The notes beneath the pieces were generated by a model, which saw nothing but the letters and a program-made list of their open reading frames with translations, ran no database searches and was not told the DNA's origin. Made by a program: the position numbers and the translations under genes. Positions 39,887 through 48,415 of a stretch of DNA of 64,000 bases are shown here, one piece after another (positions within the stretch are counted from its first letter, which is position 1; the number at the start of each line of letters is the position of its first letter). This stretch comes from Leishmania mexicana MHOM/GT/2001/U1103. Lineage: Eukaryota; Euglenozoa; Kinetoplastea; Trypanosomatida; Trypanosomatidae. Location: positions 434,001-498,000 of the forward strand of contig NC_018328.1 of the NCBI RefSeq assembly GCF_000234665.1, read 5' to 3'.

Positions 39887-40162
39887 ATGTTTCGCGGGGC
39901 GAAGATGAGCTGTGTGGCTGCGACAAACACCGGAACATGGATGCAGCGCCGCGCGGCGTCATTGCGGTCGGAGAAGCCGTGCACTACGCTTGCCGACAAG
40001 ATTGTGCGTGGGCCGCCAAAGTCGGTGTTCTACACGCACCCTAGCTACGTGATGTCCCGTGATAAGATGCTTCATACGATCTGGGTGGACATTGGCATCT
40101 TTCACACGTGCGCGTATGTGCTGTTCCCCTTTTTTTTCGTTGCCTACTTTTTCAAGGCGTGA
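39887..40162 (+). CDS. Small protein with one C-terminal membrane segment
   Basis: A 91-residue protein. The N-terminus is basic and hydroxylated (MFRGAKMSCVAATNTGTWMQ, then RRAASLRSEK), as in mitochondrial presequences. A single strongly hydrophobic segment near the C-terminus (IFHTCAYVLFPFFFVAYFFKA) would anchor it. The middle carries KSVFYTHPSYVMSRDKM. The shape fits a small subunit of a mitochondrial inner-membrane respiratory complex, but I do not recognise the family. A good splice acceptor just upstream supports it being a real gene. In-frame upstream Met at 39875 is a less likely start. Confidence 0.65.
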   Translation: MFRGAKMSCVAATNTGTWMQRRAASLRSEKPCTTLADKIVRGPPKSVFYTHPSYVMSRDKMLHTIWVDIGIFHTCAYVLFPFFFVAYFFKA

Positions 40163-40596
40163 GCAGATCGCGGGAGCGGAAACCACGACTCTCTGTGAGG
40201 CGGTGGGACGCGAGTGTGTCACATGAATTGTCGGAAGAAAAAGTAGTTTCAGTCATCAAACTTCTCTTATACACTTACTACTTTTTTCTTTTGCTTCGAG
40301 CGGTTTAGTGCACTTGTAGGTTCTCTGTAGGAAACGAAAAAGTATCATTATTCTCTTGAAAGAGCCCAGGCGTACGGCTTGCGAGGCATGCTTGCTCACG
40401 CAACGTGCTATCACATCTCAATGCACAGTTAGGCAGGCAAGACTTGGCTGGTACTCCACGCCGCTGGAGTACTACTGCAAAATGCCACGTGCCGCCTCAC
40501 AGTACTTCCAGCCATCTCCGGCATACCATCTCTCTGCTCCTCCGCTTTTCATCAACAACAAAAAATCCCTTCGTGTTCAAAACCTGTAGATATTTA
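40163..40596. other. Short intergenic region
   Basis: 434 bases with no gene. The tract near 40528-40550 and AG at 40588-40589 would place the splice site only about 7 bases before the IF-2 ATG. Confidence 0.55.
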
Positions 40597-43257
40597 ATGC
40601 GACGCCGCGCTACCTGCTACTTCCATGCAACAGGAGTTGCTCTGCACACGCGCCGAGATGGCGCCCTGTTTCTACTGCCGTCAGTATTAGACTCCAAGAC
40701 ATTTGCCAAGCTGGCAAACCGCCAAGGAGCAAAACTGGAACTTCAGCTTTACGAGGAGATGACGAGAGCCTCACCACACCTACACTCCCGTGCCTTTCTC
40801 GACCAGGCGAAGGAGCAGGCAAGAGAACTATGCTCGCCACTCACTACGCTGCAAAGGGAGGAGGTCGAGTCCACTATGGCGCAGAAGTACAAGCTCACAG
40901 ATGATCGACTTGTCACCTGCTTAGTTCCCTACCAGCTCGGGGCCAACATCCTCCTCTCCCGTCTACCTCCCAAGGTCAGGGAGGAATCTCTCCGGGAATT
41001 GAAGTCTGAAGAAGCAGCCAGGCAGAGTGGGTCTCCTCCTGGACCGAACAAATGGATCCAATGGTATGAAGCCGACGTTTACGTCTCAACCGGCAAGAAG
41101 TACTTGAAGCGCATCAGCACCCGTCGACAGCGTCGCATTCCTGTCTTTGCTGTCATGGGACATGTAAATCACGGCAAGACTGCCTTACTCGATGCCTTGC
41201 AGGGGTCGCGCATCGGTGCTGTAGAGCCTCATCACATCACGCAGTCCATTCGGGCGTTCACGATACAAAGGCCAGGCGGCGACAACGATCTCTTTACCTT
41301 TATCGACACTCCGGGGCACCACATTTTTGTCGAAACTCGGTTTCACGTGCAGCTGATAGCTGACGTCATCGCGTTGGTCATCTCGGTTGCCGAAGGGATC
41401 GGAAGTCAAACTCACGAGACGATCAAGGTCGCCCTCAACGTTGACAAGCCGGTGATCGTAGTCTTGAACAAGCTTGATCTCTTGTCCGACGCGCTCACTG
41501 CCGAGAAGGCAGTGCGGCGCATCCTAGGAGAGCTGTACTATATGGGGCTCGACGTGCACCTGTTGCAAAGGGAGAAGGATGTTGAGGCGTTGGCGACCAA
41601 GGCGTCGACCGCTTGTTGCAGTAGCCGCGGCAGCAGTCTCACAGATTTGCGTCCGCAAGCTGAATACTTTGCACCAATGAAGACGGTCGATCCGGAGTAT
41701 AAAGGCAGCAAGCGGCACCCACAAGTGCACCTGCTCCGCAAAAGCTACGGTGTGTGTGTCTCTGCTGAAACCGGAGCTCATATTCCCCTCCTGTGGCGCG
41801 TTCTGCAGCTTTGTCGAGATTGTGCACCCCCAACATGTCTCAGCAATTCCGTTGGGCACACCGAACACAACGCCGCCGTTCAAGCCGTCGTGTTGGAGTC
41901 TTCCAAGCACCTGTTCGATGAAGAGGGCTTTCGATTGAACCGCAAGCGCCAGCAGATCCAGCGGAGCATCGATCTGAAGCAGGAGAAACGCTCAAAGGTG
42001 TTTGAGCAACGAAGTCCTCGGTCGCGGCTCAACTCCTCATACAACAGCGGCAAAACGCAGTCCACACGGCAGAATCGGACCAGCTCGTCGTCCCTGGTAA
42101 TCACGGCCATCGTCCAGGAGGGCGTTCTAACTGAGGGAATGCACTTTATCGCCGATCAGGCGGAGGGTCAGGTACACGCATTGGTCGACTACTGGGGCAA
42201 TCGTGTTGAGAAGGCGTACCCCGGGATGGCCGTTACGCTTATCGACAAGAACAGCATGAGCGGGTGCCCCGGCGCCGGAATCCATGTGCTGTCCATGACG
42301 GACCTCGCTTCGCGCGTGCGCGTTCAAGCGTATCGCCAACGGCTGCAGTGGTACGCTGAGATTTTTACGACAAAGCTGCACTACCTCCGCCCACGGGGGA
42401 TGGACGTGTCTTTCGCTCATCTGGGTGACTACGGTCAACTCGGCATCACCGACTCGCTTGAATGCCAACTGCTGTACGGACCGCCGCAAAAGCCCTCCGA
42501 GGAGCAGAGGGGACCGGAGGCGCTACCCCCAGGGGCCTCGGCGAGCGATGAGTCCATTGGCGCGTACCTCGCGGCGAGGAATCGAGAGTCTGAATCAAAC
42601 GCTCTCCAAGCTTCCTCGGTGGGGTCTGTTGCACTCCCGGACGGCGCAACGAAGCGCTTGACGCAGGGAATCATGAGCGAAGACGATGAAGAGGTGCTCA
42701 AGGCTACGTGGCAGAGTGCGCAGCTGCAGCGGCAGATCACATCCCAAAAGGAATACGAGGAGCACGTTGCACAGTGTGTCCAGGTGGGTGTCTTAATCAA
42801 GGTAGATTCATGGCACACCGCCCGCATGCTACACCGCGAAATCTCTCGTCTCGGCACGCGCAAGGTTTATTTTCAAGTCGTCGGCGCGCGTTTCGGGCCT
42901 CTGCAGGTGAGCGACATCATTTACTTCATGCAGGCGGTGAAGGTCATTGTGTGCTTCCGTACGCCTCTTTCTGCGTCCAGCGACCTGGACAGCTACATCG
43001 AGAACGCCAACGTGTGGGTGCTCCAGACCGATCACTTCTCCGACGTGGTTCTCTTCATGAAGTGGTGCGCGGTGGCGATGCACAAGGAGAAGGTGCTCGA
43101 TGAAATTGACGGCGACGAGTCGGGCCCTCGTCCTCGAATTGTTGTGGACTCGAAGAAGCCGGAGGCGGACAGCGGGGGTCCGAAGGGATCTAAGTCGCAG
43201 AGGCAAAGGCTTCTCCTGTACGATGACGACGACGATGACGAGTTTTGGAGCACGTAG
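40597..43257 (+). CDS. Mitochondrial translation initiation factor IF-2
   Basis: An 886-residue GTPase that brings initiator tRNA to the mitochondrial ribosome. All G motifs are present: GHVNHGKTALLDAL (G1, near residue 188), DTPGHHIF (G3, near 237), NKLDLL (G4, near 291) and SAETGAHIP (G5, near 389). G1 and G3 are the IF-2-specific forms, although G3 has His where bacterial IF-2 usually has Ala. Domain II follows (ITAIVQEGVLTEGMHFI ... YPGMAVTLID) and the C-terminal part has the IF-2 domain-3 pattern (LIKVDSWHTARMLHREISRL, then GPLQVSDIIYFMQAVKVIV). The N-terminus MRRRATCYFHATGVALHTRR is a plausible mitochondrial presequence and supports the ATG at 40597. Lineage-specific insertions occur near residues 330-375 and 430-500. 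The final tRNA-binding domain appears shortened or divergent, and the protein ends in an acidic Asp-rich tail. Confidence 0.9.
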   Translation: MRRRATCYFHATGVALHTRRDGALFLLPSVLDSKTFAKLANRQGAKLELQLYEEMTRASPHLHSRAFLDQAKEQARELCSPLTTLQREEVESTMAQKYKLTDDRLVTCLVPYQLGANILLSRLPPKVREESLRELKSEEAARQSGSPPGPNKWIQWYEADVYVSTGKKYLKRISTRRQRRIPVFAVMGHVNHGKTALLDALQGSRIGAVEPHHITQSIRAFTIQRPGGDNDLFTFIDTPGHHIFVETRFHVQLIADVIALVISVAEGIGSQTHETIKVALNVDKPVIVVLNKLDLLSDALTAEKAVRRILGELYYMGLDVHLLQREKDVEALATKASTACCSSRGSSLTDLRPQAEYFAPMKTVDPEYKGSKRHPQVHLLRKSYGVCVSAETGAHIPLLWRVLQLCRDCAPPTCLSNSVGHTEHNAAVQAVVLESSKHLFDEEGFRLNRKRQQIQRSIDLKQEKRSKVFEQRSPRSRLNSSYNSGKTQSTRQNRTSSSSLVITAIVQEGVLTEGMHFIADQAEGQVHALVDYWGNRVEKAYPGMAVTLIDKNSMSGCPGAGIHVLSMTDLASRVRVQAYRQRLQWYAEIFTTKLHYLRPRGMDVSFAHLGDYGQLGITDSLECQLLYGPPQKPSEEQRGPEALPPGASASDESIGAYLAARNRESESNALQASSVGSVALPDGATKRLTQGIMSEDDEEVLKATWQSAQLQRQITSQKEYEEHVAQCVQVGVLIKVDSWHTARMLHREISRLGTRKVYFQVVGARFGPLQVSDIIYFMQAVKVIVCFRTPLSASSDLDSYIENANVWVLQTDHFSDVVLFMKWCAVAMHKEKVLDEIDGDESGPRPRIVVDSKKPEADSGGPKGSKSQRQRLLLYDDDDDDEFWST

Positions 43258-43764
43258 ACTCGATTCCTCTGGTCGTCTCTGGAAGTATTATGCGTGCTGC
43301 TTGCATTGTTGAAAGGGAGTGGGCTGTCCTCCTTTTTTTTTGATGCGGTGCCACCGACAGGTGAGCGCTGATCGCCTGCAGTGACTTCTCACAGAGCCTG
43401 ACGGACATTGATGCGAAATTGCGCACCTGAAACCACCACCGCCAACAGAAAAAGCTCGGCTTCGTCATGCATGTCATACTTGTGTCCTCTTCTTTTTTTC
43501 CCCTCAGCCACAGGTCCACCGGCAATGGCTGTTCAGCCTCATCGACTCCTGGGAGGGGGGGGGTGGAGGACGAGGGACGACTACATTCGCTCGCCCCAGC
43601 TACATGCCCCTCGTGGGACTTTCGTGTCTCTCTCGACGACCAGCACCGTTGCCCATCTGCCTCTCTCTTCTCCACGCTCTTCCTCTGCTCTCCTTCACTT
43701 TTTTTTTCGCAGCTGTCGACAGGGAGCCTTCATCACTTCTCGAGTAAGCTGCTCGTTGCATATC
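43258..43764. other. Intergenic region
   Basis: 507 bases. The frame of the next gene is open from 43408, but that part is C/T-rich UTR sequence and contains the probable splice acceptor, so I treat it as non-coding. Confidence 0.6.
43675..43712 (+). promoter_or_regulatory. Likely trans-splice acceptor for the IQ-motif gene
   Basis: TCTCCTTCACTTTTTTTTTC followed by GCAG: a textbook pyrimidine tract with AG at 43711-43712, 52 bases before the ATG at 43765. It argues against the longer upstream reading frame. Confidence 0.7.
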
Positions 43765-46431
43765 ATGGACGCCCCGCTCGATCACCCACGCGCGGGGTCG
43801 GCGGCTGTGACTGTGCATGGCGCCTTCGGTAGCTTCTCACAAGCCCGAAATCTTACGATGACTCGGGAGCAACCACTGCTCGCGCTCAAGGCGTACAGCA
43901 CATGGATGCGAAGGAAGAGGGTAGGCGCGTCGGCGCGGGCCGCGGCACTCCTGGACTTTACGCTCTACTGCAATATGTTTGCCTTACAGATCTGGGAAAC
44001 GGAGGATGTCTGTCCTGGTGCGCCACTTGCTCTCGCTCGTGACTACTTCCAGCTTGTCATGGACGAGTTCAGTGCGCTCTACAACGTTGCGCTGCCTGAC
44101 CTCGACGCACCAGAGGCCAATGCCGACTTGAGATCGATGTTTGTTTTCGATGGGAAGACAGATTCGGTTCCTGACGGGCTGTGGGCGGCGCTCTTGCTCA
44201 CTATAGGCAATCAGGCATGCGTGGAGCTGCGTGCTGGTGGAGAGGGTGTCACGAAAGCGGAGCGGCTTTTCCTCCTTTGCAGACGGCTGGAGGGGCAGAT
44301 GGGCGGCGTGCCGAGTCTCGGGTGGACGTGGAGGATTGTGCGAGACCTCAATGCAGCTGTCGGCGCGGTCATACACTGCGACTTTTCTCAAGGAGAAGAG
44401 GCTGCCCGGAGCACCCTCGCAGTCCTGGAAAGGCACATAGAGGACGAATGCGCTGATGCACTCTCCAACGAATCAGTTGGTGAGACTGGATACGCCCCAG
44501 ACACATCTCTGCTGCTGGCCCTGACTCACTACACACTAGGCGTCGCCACAGAGAACACCTCGTGCGAGTCGTCTCTCTTAGACTACGATCGGGCAATCGC
44601 ACTAGCCTCCGATGGCGATACGGGCTCGTCTCTCGCGGACTTGATGAGTCGAACCAGAAACCGACTTGCGGCGTACGTAGAGGAGCGGCAGGCTAAGGCG
44701 GCGCTCCTGGCAGAAGAGGCGGCGGGCGCAGCGAACGCCGAGAGGAAAGGCCGCCCGGTCTCGCGACTCAAAACTGGGAAGACGACGTCCTCTCGCCGCG
44801 GACCTCAGAGGGTTGGAAATCCTCGCTTCTCGAATTTGGAACAAGGCCCGCCCCCCATCGTGGCCCCATCAATCCCAGACGTTCTCCGAGGCTATCTTGA
44901 GAAGGAGGGGCTAGCCACCGCATTGATACGTGTTGGCGCCTTGAAAGACCTCTATGAGGTATTGGCAAGGTCGCTTCCCGGATACGAGGGCTGCGAAGCG
45001 CTTCCACAGTCCCTCTTCGCCGGAACCCGCTTCGAGGCTGGCGCCCACGAGTCTATCTTTGCCGTTCTCTTCTGCACCGAGACGCCTTTGCAGTGGACGT
45101 TGCGGCTCCTCGATGCAGCGGGGAACCCTGTCGCCCTCCGCCACTCTGTGTGGGCACCACGCCCAGTGATAGCTTCGCTGCTCATGGAGATGGCTGCGCA
45201 GCGTCCGCCCGCACCGCGGAGCACGGCGGCCCTCCAAACCCGCAAAGAAATTACCGACGGTAACGGCAAGCTGCGCCAGCAAGTCATTCAAATGTTTGCT
45301 CCACCAGCGGCAGCTCCAACTGTGAAGCAGAAGGCCCATGAGTGGGTAGACGCGGCTGTGGGGCTGCTTGGACAGCGCTTGAGCCTTCTCCTCAAAACGG
45401 AGCGTGCCTTTGAGGAGCAGTGGATTGCGACGGAGCGAATTCAATCCGCTTTGCACACCTTTGGCCTTTCGAAAGACATCCTGCGTGTAAAGCAGGAACT
45501 GCTCAAGGAAAAGTATCTGGAGGGGCGGCGGCAGGATCGGAGTGCACGCATCATCGTGCACTTTTTTCGACACATCGTCAAGCAGCGAACCCTCCGTGCG
45601 GATCAGATGTTCGTGAATCGGCGTCGCTTTGAGGAGAGGGTGGCGGCCGCGGTGACTCTGCAGAAGTACATACGTCGCTGGTGCGCCTATCAGGAAATGG
45701 GGCGGCGCCATGCAGCGCGCAGGGAGTACGTCGAGAAGATTGTCTTGTTGCAGAGTCTCGCACGACGGAGAGCGGCGGCGCACGCTTACGCGGAGTTGTG
45801 CGAGTCGAGGCGCAAGGAGGACCTCATTAAAGCACAGCTCATTCTGTTTTCGTGCGCCGCTCTTCAAATTCAGCGAATGTATCGCGGGCATTGTGCTCGA
45901 CTGCGATGCTATCATCTTCGCGGACAGGTGCACGCCGCCATGCTGCATCACATGCGCGACTCACGCAACTACTACGCCACCGTCATTCAGAGGTACGTGC
46001 GTGGAATGCTAGCGCGATGCCGGTATGGGCGAGCCGTGTATGCGAGGCGCTGCTACGGCCGAAACGTCTACAAGACACAGCTTTGGGGGCGCAGCTGCGT
46101 GGTAATTCAGCGCGCCTACCGCGCATACCGCTCGCGCCGCAGGGTCGTCGGTTATCGAGCTGCTCCACAGATTTGCGGTGGCCCACAGGTAAGTGGGCTC
46201 AGCACTGCATCCTCGAGACGGTTTGTGCCTTTCCACACCGATGGTGCAGTGAGGGCGGACAAGAAGCAGGCGGCCGCAGCGAACAGGATCCAGCAGATGT
46301 ATCGCTCGTGTGCCGCGAAGCGGCGGCTGGAGGCTCTCAAGTACGCACGAAGGAAGGAGCTGGAGGCGAGGGAGGAACAACCGCAATGGGGCGCGCGATC
46401 AACCTTCTCGCTGAAAGACTGCGTCTTTTGA
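43765..46431 (+). CDS. IQ-motif (calmodulin-binding) protein
   Basis: An 888-residue protein of unknown role. The N-terminal ~340 residues are helical with a repeat-like, possibly TPR-type texture (LALKAYSTWMRRKRVGASAR; SLLLALTHYTLGVATENT). A Lys/Arg/Ala-rich linker follows near 310-360. The C-terminal third, about residues 625-865, contains at least five IQ motifs: AAVTLQKYIRRWCAYQEMGR, VLLQSLARRRAAAHAY, AALQIQRMYRGHCARLR, ATVIQRYVRGMLARCRYGR and CVVIQRAYRAYRSRRR, with another near AANRIQQMYRSCAAKRR. IQ motifs bind calmodulin or myosin light chains. In trypanosomatids such proteins are often flagellar or cytoskeletal; that placement is inference. No motor domain is present, so it is not a myosin. 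Confidence 0.8.
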   Translation: MDAPLDHPRAGSAAVTVHGAFGSFSQARNLTMTREQPLLALKAYSTWMRRKRVGASARAAALLDFTLYCNMFALQIWETEDVCPGAPLALARDYFQLVMDEFSALYNVALPDLDAPEANADLRSMFVFDGKTDSVPDGLWAALLLTIGNQACVELRAGGEGVTKAERLFLLCRRLEGQMGGVPSLGWTWRIVRDLNAAVGAVIHCDFSQGEEAARSTLAVLERHIEDECADALSNESVGETGYAPDTSLLLALTHYTLGVATENTSCESSLLDYDRAIALASDGDTGSSLADLMSRTRNRLAAYVEERQAKAALLAEEAAGAANAERKGRPVSRLKTGKTTSSRRGPQRVGNPRFSNLEQGPPPIVAPSIPDVLRGYLEKEGLATALIRVGALKDLYEVLARSLPGYEGCEALPQSLFAGTRFEAGAHESIFAVLFCTETPLQWTLRLLDAAGNPVALRHSVWAPRPVIASLLMEMAAQRPPAPRSTAALQTRKEITDGNGKLRQQVIQMFAPPAAAPTVKQKAHEWVDAAVGLLGQRLSLLLKTERAFEEQWIATERIQSALHTFGLSKDILRVKQELLKEKYLEGRRQDRSARIIVHFFRHIVKQRTLRADQMFVNRRRFEERVAAAVTLQKYIRRWCAYQEMGRRHAARREYVEKIVLLQSLARRRAAAHAYAELCESRRKEDLIKAQLILFSCAALQIQRMYRGHCARLRCYHLRGQVHAAMLHHMRDSRNYYATVIQRYVRGMLARCRYGRAVYARRCYGRNVYKTQLWGRSCVVIQRAYRAYRSRRRVVGYRAAPQICGGPQVSGLSTASSRRFVPFHTDGAVRADKKQAAAANRIQQMYRSCAAKRRLEALKYARRKELEAREEQPQWGARSTFSLKDCVF

Positions 46432-48415
46432 CGCATTATTACCCACACAAGTCTGCCATTTCTCGCCACCCCTCCCCTCCCCCCACTTTTCACACATACC
46501 GACATACCTTCGTACATCCACCCCGACGCGTCCCGTAAGGACGTGCGTGCGTGCGTGGCGGTGTTTCATCATGTACCATAATCGGGATGTAGACGTTGTT
46601 CGTCTTTCCCTTTCACGTTTTTTTTATTTCGTCGCTGGACTGTTGAGTCCTGTACGTTTTTGTCCTCTGTTGTTCATGGGACTTTCTCGCGTTGTGTCGT
46701 CTGTGTAGCGTGGGAACACTTCCGTCTATGCACATCATCGACGTCCAAAAAAAAAAAGAAATGGCCGCTGACAAGCACGGACAGGAGCGAGTGGAAAGGG
46801 GAAGGGGGTGAAGAACCATTAGCGGTAGCACTCATATGTAGAGGTCCCCTCCCCCTCCCACATATGCTGCTCTCATTCATGTGTTGTTCTTCGGACGCGC
46901 TTTCGCACCCCACCTCGCGTGGCGACTGCCGTGGACCATTCACTGTCGCTTTTTATGCTCTGGCGCGTCCACCCGGTTCCCCCCTCCCTCTCGCTACCGC
47001 TCCATCCTTTTTTCGCTTCCCGTGGTCGCTCGTCCCTGATGACGTGGGACGACTCTGTGCGTGGTGTCGCAGAGTCCAGTGCCCCCACGCTGTCTGGGGA
47101 GGCCGAGCAGCCCCCCTCCACTATCCCCGCCAAATGCCAGTCCGCTTCTCGCGGCGACAGGGTCATGCACCGACGACGTAGCGGGGAGGTCGGGGTGAAT
47201 TACCGCCACCGCTGTCGGGGGTCAGGTCTGGATGGCGCTGCGCTGGTGTGGCCTGCAGCAGTGAGCACGCTTGCGCCACCCATGTGGTAGGCAGAGCTTC
47301 GGCGTGGCTCTGTGGTGTCCCCCAGCTGGGTCTCACACTGCCTGCTGGTGGGGGAGCGCCTGGTGGGGGGGGCGTGCGGGGCGGGGGCAGGCATGGTGGG
47401 TGGTTGGGGAGGGGGGCGGCGTGTGGGATGGGGGCAGGTAGATTGTGAGGCGGAGGACGTGTCGTGATGCGTGCCTGCTGCTGCTGCTGCTCTTCGCGAG
47501 ACGATGGGGCCTGCAAGCAGCGCCGTGTCGTGCTCTGTGGCAGAGGGCACGCGCTGAAAGTAGAAAATCACTTGTCACTTCTCTATTCTCGTCCTTGTCC
47601 TCCACTGCATGCGGCGCGTATCTGAATCTCTCCCCCTCTTGTGAAGCAGAAATTCGAAGTGCTCCTGGAGGTATCGCACAAACGAAACACAACTGTTTCT
47701 TTCTGAGGCACACAAATGTGATTGATTTTTAATAAGAATCCACACCTGTCCATTCCTTGACAAAGAAGGCTACCCCTCTCTCCATCACACACACACAAGC
47801 GCATCGTACGCACCTCGCCAAAGTACTTCCACCCGTGCAACCTTTTCCCTCCTTGTTCCCCCGTTTATTTTTTGTATCCGCTTCCGTTGTCTTGGTAGAG
47901 GTAGCAAAGAACATCAGGATCAGAGAGGGAGAGAGGATCGCAAGTTGCCATCCTTTCTGTTCCCTGGACACAAACGCCGGCGTACATTCGTGTAGATACG
48001 AGCATCATCGAGGTACAGGTCTGTGTCTCTGTCCTTGTTTCGCCTCACTTTTGTGAGCTGAGAAGAGACGGGCGAACACACGCACGCACGCACGCACGCC
48101 AGGCGATCTATACAGGGACACAAGTCACATAGTTTGTTTACGCGGGCTTCTGCTTGGATCGTTGTTTTCTTTTTCCTTCTCACCCTCCTCATCTCGTCTC
48201 ACTGTTTTCCTTTTGTGAGCACAGGTGTTGACTTGCATCTTCATTGGTGACGCTGCTGCTGCCTCGTTGCCCCGTGTAGTTTTCCTATCGCGTGGTCTTC
48301 GCTCATTCTTTTCTTCTTGTGGTGGCTTCGGGCCCTCGTCTTTTGTACGATTTCCTCGTTTTCCCTTGTGGGTAGCCACTGCGCTGCCTCACCTTTCGTT
48401 CTTGCTTAGGGCGCA
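46432..48415. other. Intergenic region with a SIDER-like element
   Basis: About 2 kb. The element at 47034-47571 occupies the middle. No gene is recognised elsewhere. Pyrimidine tracts ending in AG at 48223-48224 and 48408-48409 are alternative acceptors for the HID1 gene. Confidence 0.65.
47034..47571 (+). mobile_element. SIDER-like retroposon
   Basis: A ~540-base copy sharing CCTGATGACGTGGGACGACTCTG-like starts and a nearly identical body with the element at 62028. It ends at CTCTGTGGCAGAGGGCACGCG followed by a modestly A-rich stretch (GAAAGTAGAAAATC). The middle includes a G-rich block (47345-47440) and a CTG-repeat block (47466-47492). About 16 bases between two GTGTCG copies near the 3' end, present at 62510-62535, are missing here. 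Same strand as the genes, in the probable 3' UTR of the IQ-motif gene. Confidence 0.7.

Noticed and set aside
43408..43764. N-terminal extension of the IQ-motif protein
   Set aside because: The in-frame extension crosses a strong polypyrimidine-AG acceptor at 43675-43712 and is UTR-like in composition.
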